Source: a virus
Virus record (IMG/VR): IMGVR_UViG_3300030451_002097
Span: 1 to 34,704 of that record
Length of the DNA stretch: 34,704 bases
Strand: one strand, 5' to 3'
Part shown: positions 1 through 7,632 of the stretch, one piece after another
How positions within the stretch are numbered: the stretch's first letter is position 1
Layout of the letters: each line of letters begins with the position of its first letter
Program-made: the position numbers and the translations under genes
The notes under the pieces: generated by a model
What the model saw: the letters and a program-made list of their open reading frames with translations, nothing else
What the model was told of the DNA's origin: nothing
The model's database searches: none

Positions 1-91
1 TATGTTTAGTGGCAATACAGAAACAAGAGTAGCTGCTACTTATGATGATACTAATGGAAAAATTAATGTAGTTGTAGATGATATGACTGCT
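1..91 (+). repeat. 91-bp exact direct repeat shared with 34074-34164
   Basis: Bases 1-91 are identical to 34074-34164, and the sequences diverge at base 92 versus 34165. The repeat encodes the fiber module FSGNTETRVAATYDD. With the second shared block (441-517 = 34628-34704) it indicates that the two window ends overlap in one gene. Confidence 0.95.
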
Positions 92-2779
92 GATACTAAC
101 ACCAATCAATTAACTACTTTTCAAGTAAAAGACGGCGACGGAACAGAAGTACAAATATCTCAAGGAAAAGAGTGGAAGTTTAGAGAAACTGGCGGTATTA
201 ATATTAATTGGACTGACACAGATAATGGAACAGATGCAGACCCTTATGATTTAAGTTTCAATGTAAGCACAAGCGTAACTGCTGGAACTGGATTATCTGG
301 TGGTGGACAATTAAATGCAGATAGAACTATAAACATAGATTTTAAAGATGAAGATAATATGTCATCAAATAGTGCATCTCACGCAGCAACACAGCAAAGT
401 ATTAAAGCGTATGTAGACGCAGAAGTAGCTGGTGTAGTAAATTCAGCTCCAGCAGCTTTGAATACATTAGACGAATTAGCAGCAGCTTTAGGAGATGATG
501 CTAACTTCGCAACAACAACATCTACTTCATTAGGAAATAGACTAAGAGTAGATACTGCTTCACAAGGATTAACTGGCACACAACAAGCCAACGCAATAAC
601 TAACTTAGGTATTACTGCAACTAAAGCAGAATTAAATTATGTAGACGGAGTAACATCTGCTATACAAACACAATTAGACGCAAAGCTAACATCATCAAGT
701 TCTTTAAATGGTAGCAATATATCTTCTGGTACAGTAGCTGCAGCTCGTATAGCAAATCTTGCAGCAAGTAAGATTACTTCTGGAACATTTGATACAGCAA
801 GAATACCTTCAACAATTTTTAAAGAAAATCTTGGTACGATAACTGGTGGAACTGACACAGAAAATGCAAAAGCAACTGGACTATATAGAGTAAGTGAAAC
901 TGGGCATAGTACTATGTTGGTTTCTTTTACTGGAGTAAGTGGAAGTACACGAAGTTTAGAACTCTATGCACATTATAACGATGAATTATATTTTAGAGCT
1001 GGTAGAGATAGTGAAACTGAATTTGATAGTGTTGGTAGATATGACAATAAGATATGGCATAGTGGTAATGACGGAAGTAGTAGTGGATTAGACGCAGATA
1101 AACTTGACGGAGTTCAAGGTAGTTCATTTTTAAGAAGTGATGCTACAGATACAGCAAGTGGAGCAATAACATTGAGTAATTTTGTAAGTTTTACAATGGA
1201 CGGTAATACCATTACTGGCATTGACGATTCTGGAGAATTTACAAATGATGATGCTCACATTATGACTTCTGCAGCAGTAGAAGATAAAATTTTAGGTTAT
1301 GGATATACGACTAACACTGGAGATATAACTGCAGTTGTAGCTGGTACTGGTTTATCTGGTGGAAATACTTCTGGGAGTGCTACTTTAAATTTAGATGTAG
1401 GAGATTTAGGACTTGTAGGAAATGGTAGCATAGACAGTGCAACTAATACCGAAGCAGAATATAGTAATTTGCCAGTAGGCTATGCTAAAATGATGCACGC
1501 TAATTTAGGCACTGATGAGGGTATGCCAGAAGATAATCAGCATTTTTACTTTAACAAAATTGCTAACAGAGATACTAGTGGTGGTTGGGGTGGTATAGCT
1601 CTTGGATACAACAACAATGAACAATTTTATGTAGGGCATACTGAAACAAGCAGTTCTTTTGCTACTTGGAGTAGAGTAGTAGTAGAAGATTCTAATGGAC
1701 ACGCAACCATATCAGGAGATTTAAAAGTAGGAGCAACTGGTAAGATTTACTTAGACGGTGGTGGTAATAGTTATATACAAGAAGAATCAGCAGACAATCT
1801 TATTTTTAGAGCAGCTGGTGGTAATTACTTAAGAGTTACTGGTAGTAATATTGTATTGAATGACCCTGGAGCAAGTTATGATGTAAGAATTGAGGGAGAT
1901 ACAGATAGCAATTTATTTTTTGCAGACGGTAGTGCAGATAAGGTTGGAATTGGAACGAACTCTCCTGCTACAAAACTTCATGTAAACGCAAGCGGAGCTA
2001 ATGGTATTGTTTTAAAAGCGTCTGATAATGCAAGTAATTCAGCAAGATTATTTTTTGATGGAACTTCTACTTCTTGCATATTTCAAGAAGGAAGTGATTT
2101 GAGTTTTAGAACTGGTGGAACTACTGCAAGTTCAAGTGGTACAGAAAGGTTTTTTATTACTTCAAGTGGTCCAAAAGTTCCAACTGGCTCACAACTTTAT
2201 GTAGATGATATATATGGACAAAGTAATGGTACAAACAGATTAGTATTAGATGATGATACAAATTCATCTGTTGCTAACGGAGTATCATTAACTGGTGTAA
2301 ATCATGTTTATTTATGTCCAGATGAAACAAACAATGGTACTGGAGAAGTAAGAATAATTACTGGTACTGATAATGATTTAGATAGTGGCACAGCAGATGC
2401 AGTTGCAAAAATTACAAATGCTGGAGAAGCACATTTCAAAGGAGATGTTGTAGCATTTAGTAGTTCTCCGTCAGACAGAGAACTAAAAGAAAACATTTTT
2501 ACTATAGAAAATGGACTTGATAAAGTAATGAAATTAAGAGGTGTTGAGTTTGATTGGACTGCCACATCAAGAAAAGGACAACACGATATTGGATTGATTG
2601 CACAAGAAGTTGAAGAAGTATTACCAGAAGTAGTTTCTGTAAAAACTTTAAGAGTTGGAGAGTTTGGGCGTGACGGAGATGAAAAAGATTTTAAAACAGT
2701 AAACTATGAAAAAATGGTTGGTGTATTAGTAGAAGCTGTAAAAGAGCTTAAAGCAGAAATAGAGGAGTTAAAAAAATGA
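2..2779 (+). CDS. Tail fiber, C-terminal part with S74 intramolecular chaperone (5' end lies at the other window edge)
   Basis: Long Ser/Thr/Gly/Asn-rich fiber protein, 925 residues visible. It opens inside a repeat module (FSGNTETRVAATY) that also occurs near 34075, so the ATG at base 2 is internal and not the true start. The shaft carries typical phage-fiber words such as ATKAELNYVDGV and AGTGLSGG. From about residue 820 to the end it matches the peptidase S74 / intramolecular chaperone domain: the SDRELKENI self-cleavage motif, then EFDWTA, DIGLIAQEVEEVLPE and a terminal coiled coil. In this family the chaperone drives trimerisation of a beta-helical fiber and is then released by autocleavage. 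It would be the receptor-binding fiber. It overlaps the next gene by 4 bases (ATGA). Confidence 0.9.
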   Translation: MFSGNTETRVAATYDDTNGKINVVVDDMTADTNTNQLTTFQVKDGDGTEVQISQGKEWKFRETGGININWTDTDNGTDADPYDLSFNVSTSVTAGTGLSGGGQLNADRTINIDFKDEDNMSSNSASHAATQQSIKAYVDAEVAGVVNSAPAALNTLDELAAALGDDANFATTTSTSLGNRLRVDTASQGLTGTQQANAITNLGITATKAELNYVDGVTSAIQTQLDAKLTSSSSLNGSNISSGTVAAARIANLAASKITSGTFDTARIPSTIFKENLGTITGGTDTENAKATGLYRVSETGHSTMLVSFTGVSGSTRSLELYAHYNDELYFRAGRDSETEFDSVGRYDNKIWHSGNDGSSSGLDADKLDGVQGSSFLRSDATDTASGAITLSNFVSFTMDGNTITGIDDSGEFTNDDAHIMTSAAVEDKILGYGYTTNTGDITAVVAGTGLSGGNTSGSATLNLDVGDLGLVGNGSIDSATNTEAEYSNLPVGYAKMMHANLGTDEGMPEDNQHFYFNKIANRDTSGGWGGIALGYNNNEQFYVGHTETSSSFATWSRVVVEDSNGHATISGDLKVGATGKIYLDGGGNSYIQEESADNLIFRAAGGNYLRVTGSNIVLNDPGASYDVRIEGDTDSNLFFADGSADKVGIGTNSPATKLHVNASGANGIVLKASDNASNSARLFFDGTSTSCIFQEGSDLSFRTGGTTASSSGTERFFITSSGPKVPTGSQLYVDDIYGQSNGTNRLVLDDDTNSSVANGVSLTGVNHVYLCPDETNNGTGEVRIITGTDNDLDSGTADAVAKITNAGEAHFKGDVVAFSSSPSDRELKENIFTIENGLDKVMKLRGVEFDWTATSRKGQHDIGLIAQEVEEVLPEVVSVKTLRVGEFGRDGDEKDFKTVNYEKMVGVLVEAVKELKAEIEELKK
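441..517 (+). repeat. 77-bp exact repeat shared with the window end (34628-34704)
   Basis: Bases 441-517 match the final 77 bases of the window exactly; the bases just upstream (440 and 34627) differ. Joining 34704 to 518 keeps the fiber reading frame open, because 34704 completes a codon and 518 begins one. Confidence 0.95.
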
Positions 2780-3372
2780 CTCTAACTTCTTCTGGACAAA
2801 TTAAAATTAGCGATATTAATGGAGAGTTTGGTAGAAGTGGTACGACTGCTAATAGTTCATTAGAAGATTTATCTGACGGAACAGTAGCAACTATCAATAC
2901 TGCTAATGATAGTGCAGACAGACCAGACGGCTCTGCTCCACACGCTATGACAGAGTTTTATAGTTATGACCACGACTTAGCAAGTACATCTTGGAGTAGT
3001 CCACCAGCAGACTTTACAATGGGTGGTGGAAATGGAGCTACTGTTTTTTCTGCATTAAAAACTATTACTTTAACTGGTGGTAGTGGAAATACAACTATAA
3101 GCAGAACAACTACTGGTGGTCCAGTAATAACATTTCAGGGAGCTTTTTCAACTAGTGGAGACCCAGGAACAAGTGCAAATTTTTTTAACTTGCCAGAAAC
3201 TATAGCACATACATCTGGAGTTTTATATTGTAGATTTAAATGTATACACCAACCTAATAAAGACGGTACTGGTACTGTTACATTAACTTTTACAAACAAT
3301 AGTGTAACTAACAATGATTGTGATATAACAATCAACTTTTCATCTGGTGGTGGAGGAGGATTGCAACCATAA
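2776..3372 (+). CDS. Small Gly/Ser-rich virion protein, probably fiber-associated
   Basis: 198 residues, starting at an ATGA overlap with the fiber stop. It opens with GQIKISDINGEFGRSG, a beginning often seen in small structural proteins encoded next to tailed-phage fibers, and ends in a poly-glycine tail (SSGGGGGLQP). It is low in charge, rich in Ser/Thr/Gly and probably beta-structured, with no signal peptide or membrane segment. Its place between the fiber and the lysis region suggests a tail-tip or fiber accessory protein. That role is inferred from position and composition; no catalytic motif is visible. Confidence 0.7.
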   Translation: MTLTSSGQIKISDINGEFGRSGTTANSSLEDLSDGTVATINTANDSADRPDGSAPHAMTEFYSYDHDLASTSWSSPPADFTMGGGNGATVFSALKTITLTGGSGNTTISRTTTGGPVITFQGAFSTSGDPGTSANFFNLPETIAHTSGVLYCRFKCIHQPNKDGTGTVTLTFTNNSVTNNDCDITINFSSGGGGGLQP

Positions 3373-3420
3373 TGATTGCTTACTTAATTAGATTAATTAA
3401 TAAAATAAAAGGGAAATAAA

Positions 3421-3717
3421 ATGGAAATTGGTAAAGATAGCAAATTTACATTATCTATAGAAACAGCTATAAGCATTTTAGTTACTGTAGGTATGATTAT
3501 TGGTATGTGGTATTCCTTACAAGCAGAAATAGAACTTGCTAAAGAACTACCAGAGCCAGAAGTCTCACGAATGGAATATGACTTAAAAGACCAAATGATT
3601 CGTGATTCTATATTAAACACTGAGGGTAAAGTAGATAAGCTTGAAGAAAAAGTAGATGATATTAAAGAAGATACTAGAGCTATCACTGAAACTCTTATAG
3701 ATATGAATAATAAATAA
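3421..3717 (+). CDS. One-TM coiled-coil protein, possible holin or lysis accessory
   Basis: 98 residues. One hydrophobic helix (about residues 15-33, ISILVTVGMIIGMWYSL) is followed by a long charged helix with heptad character (LEEKVDDIKEDTRAITETLID). The N-terminus is short, so the charged tail would lie on one face of the membrane. Preceded by an AAAGGGAAATAAA leader. The location upstream of the endolysin fits a holin, antiholin or spanin-like component. Small single-TM proteins with coiled-coil tails are common beside phage lysins, but sequence alone does not prove the role. Confidence 0.65.
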   Translation: MEIGKDSKFTLSIETAISILVTVGMIIGMWYSLQAEIELAKELPEPEVSRMEYDLKDQMIRDSILNTEGKVDKLEEKVDDIKEDTRAITETLIDMNNK

Positions 3718-3729
3718 TGAGGTATAGAG

Positions 3730-4113
3730 ATGAATTATTACTATGGTATGGCATGGTTGCTTGGATTATTTTTATGGCAATCGCCCTTATATTCGCAGTC
3801 AGTTAATTTAGACAGCTTTCAAGATGTACAATTATTAAATGTACAGAACTGTGCAGTTGTTCAAGTAAACGCTTCTTGGAATTATAAAAATAGAGTTGAG
3901 ATTGAAAAATTAGCAAAACTTTGTTATGTTGCAGAAGTAGACTTGTCAAATAAGCAAATTGGAGCAGTCATTCAAAAAGAATGGAATATTAAAGTAGTTC
4001 CTACTATTATTATATTTGAAAATGGTAAAGAAACTATGAGGTATGAGCCTGGTATTAGCATGAGATTTGATGAGCAAGAAGTGTTTGAAAAAATTAAAAA
4101 GGAAATCAAATGA
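3730..4113 (+). CDS. Exported thioredoxin-fold protein without the CxxC active site
   Basis: 127 residues. Residues 1-23 look like a signal peptide (MNYYYG, then AWLLGLFLW, then SPLYSQS), so the product is probably periplasmic. The rest follows a thioredoxin fold: a beta strand VVQVNASW, a helix, the strand CYVAEVDL, then KVVPTIIIFENGKE, which matches the cis-proline loop and following strand. Where thioredoxins have W-C-G-P-C this protein reads W-N-Y-K-N, so it should lack dithiol redox activity. It overlaps the next tiny ORF by 4 bases. Position in the lysis region is compatible with a role at the cell envelope; function unknown. Confidence 0.7.
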   Translation: MNYYYGMAWLLGLFLWQSPLYSQSVNLDSFQDVQLLNVQNCAVVQVNASWNYKNRVEIEKLAKLCYVAEVDLSNKQIGAVIQKEWNIKVVPTIIIFENGKETMRYEPGISMRFDEQEVFEKIKKEIK

Positions 4114-4214
4114 AACATAAAATGAAAAAAAAGAAAAAAGGTTTATCAGCTAAACAAAAAAAACTACCAATGGCTTTACAAAAAGCAATATTAAAAAAGA
4201 AGCGTAAAAAATGA
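4110..4214 (+). CDS. Tiny Lys-rich protein
   Basis: 34 residues, about half lysine (MKHKMKKKKKGLSAKQKK at the start). It is joined by ATGA overlaps to both neighbours (stop of the thioredoxin-like gene and start of the next gene), which strongly suggests it is translated. The extreme basicity suggests nucleic-acid binding. Too short for family assignment. Confidence 0.65.
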   Translation: MKHKMKKKKKGLSAKQKKLPMALQKAILKKKRKK

Positions 4215-4396
4215 GACACAAAAAAAGAAAATCAAGAGTAAACGAAGCTGGTAATTATACTAAACCAGCTATGCGTAAAAGACTTTTTAATAAAATATTA
4301 GCTAGCAGTAAAGGCGGTAGACCTGGACAATGGTCTGCTCGTAAAGCACAAATGTTAGCAAAGCAGTATAAAGCTAAAGGCGGCGGATACAGATAA
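4211..4396 (+). CDS. Small basic phage protein with PGQWSARKAQ motif
   Basis: 61 residues, strongly basic. The second half contains GGRPGQWSARKAQMLAKQYKA followed by GGGYR, a conserved segment I recognise from small hypothetical proteins in marine phages and large DNA viruses, where it forms a short helical domain of unknown function. It is linked by a 4-base overlap upstream and a TAATG junction downstream. Probably a nucleic-acid-binding or virion-packed protein, by composition only. Confidence 0.75.
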   Translation: MRHKKRKSRVNEAGNYTKPAMRKRLFNKILASSKGGRPGQWSARKAQMLAKQYKAKGGGYR

Positions 4397-4635
4397 TGGC
4401 ACTCAAAAAATCTCAAAAAAGTTTAAAAAGGTGGACCAAGCAAAAATGGAGAACAAAGTCTGGTAAACCTTCGTCTAAAACTGGAGAAAGATACTTACCT
4501 TCAAGAGTTATAAAATCTATGTCAGCATCAGAGTATGCATATGAAACTAGAAAGAAAAGAAAAGCTACTAAAAAAGGTAAGCAATCTGCAAAATATTCTA
4601 AATCAACACTTAAAAAAATGAGAAGATATTATTAA
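4396..4635 (+). CDS. Small basic phage protein with SLKRWTKQKW motif
   Basis: 79 residues, about one third Lys/Arg. The N-terminal SLKRWTKQKWRTKSGK followed by GERYLPSRV and an ATRKKR-like run (YETRKKRKATKKGKQ) resembles a virus-associated domain of unknown function found in phages and nucleocytoplasmic viruses. In those relatives the motif is usually followed by Cys/Gly residues that are missing here. Starts at a TAATG junction with the preceding gene. Function unknown; possibly DNA-binding. Confidence 0.7.
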   Translation: MALKKSQKSLKRWTKQKWRTKSGKPSSKTGERYLPSRVIKSMSASEYAYETRKKRKATKKGKQSAKYSKSTLKKMRRYY

Positions 4636-4658
4636 CTTCTATAAAAAAAGGAGAAACA

Positions 4659-4835
4659 ATGTTAGAAGAAGCACAAAATAAACTAAAAGAACTTGTTGAA
4701 GAGTTTAATAAGACTAATCAAATGATTGTTGATGCGCAAGCAAGACAAGCAGATTTAAGATTATCTATTGCTGAACAACAAGGATTTGTTAAAGGCTTAG
4801 AAGCTGACGACAAAAAAACTAAAAAGGACAAGTAA
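4659..4835 (+). CDS. Small coiled-coil protein
   Basis: 58 residues, with a good ribosome binding site (AAAAAAAGGAG, 6 bases before ATG). Nearly the whole chain is a predicted amphipathic helix (LEEAQNKLKELVEEFN, then RQADLRLSIAEQQGFVKGLE), ending in a Lys-rich tail. It is followed by a TAATG junction. Small helical proteins of this kind are frequent near phage endolysins, often without known function. Confidence 0.7.
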   Translation: MLEEAQNKLKELVEEFNKTNQMIVDAQARQADLRLSIAEQQGFVKGLEADDKKTKKDK

Positions 4836-4897
4836 TGCCATATCATAAAGGAAAAAAGAAGAAAAAGAAAGTAATGAAAAAAGGAAAGAAGAAATGA
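4835..4897 (+). CDS. Tiny Lys-rich peptide
   Basis: 20 residues: MPYHKGKKKKKKVMKKGKKK. The start overlaps the previous stop (TAATG) and the stop overlaps the next start (ATGA), so it is embedded in a coupled translation chain. MPYHKGKK-type openings occur in other marine phage micro-proteins. Role unknown; nucleic-acid neutralisation is a guess. Confidence 0.55.
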   Translation: MPYHKGKKKKKKVMKKGKKK

Positions 4898-5040
4898 AAG
4901 TAAAAGCTCCTAAAGGTTATCATTTTATGAAAAAAGGTAAAAAAATATCTTTAATGAAAAATCCCAAAGGTGGCTATAAACCACATAAAGGAGCTTCTTT
5001 ATTCACTTCTTTTCCAATTCAGAAAAAACACAATGGATAA
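4894..5040 (+). CDS. Small basic protein of marine-phage type (MKxxAPKGYHxMKKGK)
   Basis: 48 residues. MKVKAPKGYHFMKKGKK, then HKGASLFTSFPIQKKH near the end, is a pattern I recognise from small hypothetical proteins in pelagiphage-like genomes. It overlaps both the upstream tiny ORF (4 bases) and the endolysin start (8 bases). Function unknown. Confidence 0.65.
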   Translation: MKVKAPKGYHFMKKGKKISLMKNPKGGYKPHKGASLFTSFPIQKKHNG

Positions 5041-5521
5041 AGAAACTAAGAAGATTATAGATAAAGTTATCTACAATGAAGGTGGTTACAATAATGACCA
5101 TGAAGACTTGGGGGGAGAAACAAAATATGGAATATCAAAAAGGTGGTATCCACATTTGCATATTCCAAGCCTAAGTTTAGAAGAAGCTATAAAAATTTAC
5201 CATGATGATTATTATAAGCCAGCAAAGGTAGATAAACTTCCATACAAACTTAGATACCCTTTCTTTGATTGTGTTATAAATACGGGTCAATCAAGAGCTG
5301 TAAAAATACTACAAGAAGCTATTAATGTTGGAAGTGTTATTCCTATCAAAGTAGACGGAAAAATTGGACCAAACACTATAAAGCATGCACAAGGCATTTC
5401 AGCAGAAAGATTTAGCGCGTATAGAATAAAATTTTATTGTAAATTAGTTGATGCAAAACCAGAGCAAAAAAAGTTTTATTATGGCTGGTTTAAAAGAACT
5501 TTAGAGACAATACATGGCTAA
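5033..5521 (+). CDS. Endolysin, GH108-type peptidoglycan hydrolase
   Basis: 162 residues from the ATG at 5033; the open frame extends upstream to 4970, but MDKETKK fits the family start. Residues 13-35 carry the GH108 signature: an E-G-G-Y with catalytic Glu16, followed by D-x-G-G-E-T-K-Y-G-I-S. The following FFDCVINTGQSRAVKILQ and VDGKIGPNT segments match the C-terminal peptidoglycan-binding part of this family. It cleaves murein during host lysis. There is no signal peptide, so export should depend on a holin, perhaps the 3421 product. It overlaps the next gene by 8 bases. Confidence 0.93.
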   Translation: MDKETKKIIDKVIYNEGGYNNDHEDLGGETKYGISKRWYPHLHIPSLSLEEAIKIYHDDYYKPAKVDKLPYKLRYPFFDCVINTGQSRAVKILQEAINVGSVIPIKVDGKIGPNTIKHAQGISAERFSAYRIKFYCKLVDAKPEQKKFYYGWFKRTLETIHG

Positions 5522-6485
5522 TTACATAACACAAAGAGACTTATATGATGTCTACCCTAACATTGGTGAATACGATTCCAAAAGCGTAGTTTACGGGTGG
5601 GTGGTAGACTCTGGTAGCAGATATAAAGCAGAAAACTCTGGATTGGTTACTGTTTTATTTGCAGACGGTCAGAACTTAGGGAATGCGCAATCAGCTAAAA
5701 CTGATGTAGACGCAAATGGGGAATGGTACTATGACGCTACAAATGATGTAGTTTATTATTATAATAGTTCTACGAATCCGCAAAACATTCTTATGGAAGC
5801 TGGAGAAGACAATAATACCTTCAAGACAAGAATGATTTCTAATGCTACCGCATATTTCAATTCAAAAGTAGACAGCACTTTGCCAAAAGAAATGTTTCTA
5901 CTAGCAGACGGCACTTATGATTACTTTATCAAAAGAACAGTAGCTTTGTTTGCTTGTGGATTCATGATTAAAGCTTACGAGCCAGATAGTGACATAGCTG
6001 AAGCTTTGTTAGAAGAAGCTGAAACAAATGTTGCTGATTTAAATAACGGAACTGTCAAACTTGGATTTCAAACATCTGGAGATATGTCTCAAGGTGTTGT
6101 TGAAAAAGTTTCTGTTAGCGGAGCATTAAATATAGTAGACACTAGAGGAGACTATATTGGCACTTATGATAAAATTAAAGTTATTGTAACCACTGCTGGA
6201 GCAATAGGAACTGCCAAATATTCTGTTTATGTAAAAGACGCTGACAACTTAAAAACAAAACAAGTCGTTACTGATAAAATTATTAATGGAGATTATCAAG
6301 ATTTATCTGGTGGATTACAAATTAGATTTTCTGGAGCAGCAGACAATTCAGCTGCCGTGCAAAATGACGAATGGCAAATAGAAGTTGCTGGACTTAAAGA
6401 GCATACAGACAACGCTTCAGTAAGAACAGTACAATTAACTAGAAACGCCAAAAAAAGAAAAAGATATAGCATCTTTAACGACTAA
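5514..6485 (+). CDS. Probable head-tail adaptor / connector protein
   Basis: 323 residues. The N-terminus (ANYITQRDLYDVYP) resembles gp36/DUF1320-like head-tail adaptors, which begin with a short 'YIT..DL' helix. A Tyr/Asn-rich stretch (DATNDVVYYYNSSTNPQN) and a helix-rich middle follow, then a C-terminal beta domain (about 190-310) ending in a basic NAKKRKRYSIFND. It is longer than simple adaptors (about 130-150 residues), so the C-terminal part is probably an added domain. It heads the tail gene series by overlap with the endolysin and a TAATG junction with 6485. The assignment rests on order and the N-terminal likeness. Confidence 0.55.
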   Translation: MANYITQRDLYDVYPNIGEYDSKSVVYGWVVDSGSRYKAENSGLVTVLFADGQNLGNAQSAKTDVDANGEWYYDATNDVVYYYNSSTNPQNILMEAGEDNNTFKTRMISNATAYFNSKVDSTLPKEMFLLADGTYDYFIKRTVALFACGFMIKAYEPDSDIAEALLEEAETNVADLNNGTVKLGFQTSGDMSQGVVEKVSVSGALNIVDTRGDYIGTYDKIKVIVTTAGAIGTAKYSVYVKDADNLKTKQVVTDKIINGDYQDLSGGLQIRFSGAADNSAAVQNDEWQIEVAGLKEHTDNASVRTVQLTRNAKKRKRYSIFND

Positions 6486-6919
6486 TGCCTACAAGCTTTG
6501 ACAAGATTTATACTACCAATGTTATTGACAATCTTGTTGAAACATTAAGAAGTGAATTTGCAAATACAATTCAAGTCTTTTATTCTGATAAATTTGAAAG
6601 AAAGTCTAATAAAAATCTAAGACTATCTGTTTTAAATCAAACTTTTAAAGAAATAAATAAAGATAAGTTTTTAAATAACTATACAGTGCAATTAAAACTT
6701 TCTTCTATTATGCACAGAACAAATAAAGAAACTTATAAATCTTTTTTTTATGATGTGCATAGAGTAGAGCAGTTATTACTTTCATTGCAAACTATATTAG
6801 ATTTGTTAGATTTTTCTATTGATAGTATATCTTTAAATGACTATGATGAAGATGAAGTAAATATTAATGGATTATATAATGCTACTTATATAATTACTTT
6901 TAGCTTATTAAAGGGATAA
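6485..6919 (+). CDS. Tail completion / terminator-like protein (copy 1)
   Basis: 144 residues with an alternating alpha/beta pattern: an N-terminal helix (IYTTNVIDNLVETLRSEF), strands NLRLSVLNQTF and YTVQLKLSS, a helix around RVEQLLLSLQTILD, and final strands YNATYIITFSLL. Size and pattern resemble minor tail or tail terminator proteins that sit just before the major tail protein in siphoviruses. The next gene has the same architecture, so the two may be paralogues. Starts at a TAATG junction. Confidence 0.5.
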   Translation: MPTSFDKIYTTNVIDNLVETLRSEFANTIQVFYSDKFERKSNKNLRLSVLNQTFKEINKDKFLNNYTVQLKLSSIMHRTNKETYKSFFYDVHRVEQLLLSLQTILDLLDFSIDSISLNDYDEDEVNINGLYNATYIITFSLLKG

Positions 6920-6920
6920 A

Positions 6921-7442
6921 ATGGCTTTTACACCAACTAATTATTTATATGAAAATGTTTTAAATAAGTTTGAAACTATATTGAGAACTGAATTTTCTGG
7001 CTCTTTTCCAATTTATATAGGAGAAGAATATAAGAAACAACGCAACAGTCATATAAGAATTTTTATAAATGATATTAATAATGTAGACAGCAAAGAAAAA
7101 AGTATCGTAAATGAAATTAATTTATCATTTAATATTTATTTGAATATCAAATCTAGTGACGCGCAAAGTAAGGCTAAAATTGCGGATACAACAAACAGAG
7201 TAGAGCAAGTGTTGTTTGAAAACAAATTAAACAACAATAATCTTTATTTTGACGGTAAAGTACAAGAAATAGAAATGGATATTAAAGAAGATGAAGAAGT
7301 ATTTGTTGATAATTTGCGTGTTTCAAGAATAAATTATAGTGTTAAAATACCGTTAAAGTATAACACATACGGATTTTTTACTACTAGCGACAGTAAAAAC
7401 TTTTTGACTAGTAGTAATGATAGATTTTTAGTATTAAATTAA
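6921..7442 (+). CDS. Tail completion / terminator-like protein (copy 2)
   Basis: 173 residues. It shares layout with the preceding product: LNKFETILRTEFSG resembles its opening helix, 'NSHIRIFINDIN' corresponds to its 'NKNLRLSVLNQ', and 'TTNRVEQVLFENKL' to its 'DVHRVEQLLLSLQ'. An extra C-terminal part (TYGFFTTSDSKNFLTSSNDRFLVLN) is added. This suggests an old gene duplication in the tail-connector region, with a structural role just upstream of the major tail protein. Preceded by AAAGGG seven bases before the ATG. Confidence 0.5.
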   Translation: MAFTPTNYLYENVLNKFETILRTEFSGSFPIYIGEEYKKQRNSHIRIFINDINNVDSKEKSIVNEINLSFNIYLNIKSSDAQSKAKIADTTNRVEQVLFENKLNNNNLYFDGKVQEIEMDIKEDEEVFVDNLRVSRINYSVKIPLKYNTYGFFTTSDSKNFLTSSNDRFLVLN

Positions 7443-7451
7443 GGACTAATT

Positions 7452-7631
7452 ATGAAATATATTTTAAAAGAAAACATCAACCCAGAGTCAGTTTCTGGCG
7501 TAGAAAGAAAAATTATGAAAGCAATAGAAGGCGGAAAACCTTTTTCTTGCGATAAGCTTCCAAGAAATCTTATTGGGAAAGTAGAGGAAGTTAAAGAAAA
7601 ACCTAAAAAAATTATGAAGGAGATAGATTAG
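7452..7631 (+). CDS. Small hypothetical protein in the tail cluster
   Basis: 59 residues, with an upstream AAGGACT box. MKYILKENINPESVSGVERK leads into a lysine-rich helical tail (VEEVKEKPKKIMKEID) with one Cys. It ends one base before the start of the major tail gene, so the two are probably co-translated. No recognised family; a small tail-assembly or structural accessory is possible. Confidence 0.65.
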   Translation: MKYILKENINPESVSGVERKIMKAIEGGKPFSCDKLPRNLIGKVEEVKEKPKKIMKEID

Positions 7632-7632
7632 A

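Noticed and set aside
129-146. GACGGCGACGGAAC shared between 129 and about 33980
   Set aside because: Short repeat explained by the common D-G-D-G-T motif of the fiber modules.
4970-5032. N-terminal extension of the endolysin from 4970 (could read as a signal-like segment)
   Set aside because: It overlaps the well-formed 48-residue ORF, and the GH108 family begins near MDKETKK; the 5033 start with normal overlap is more likely.
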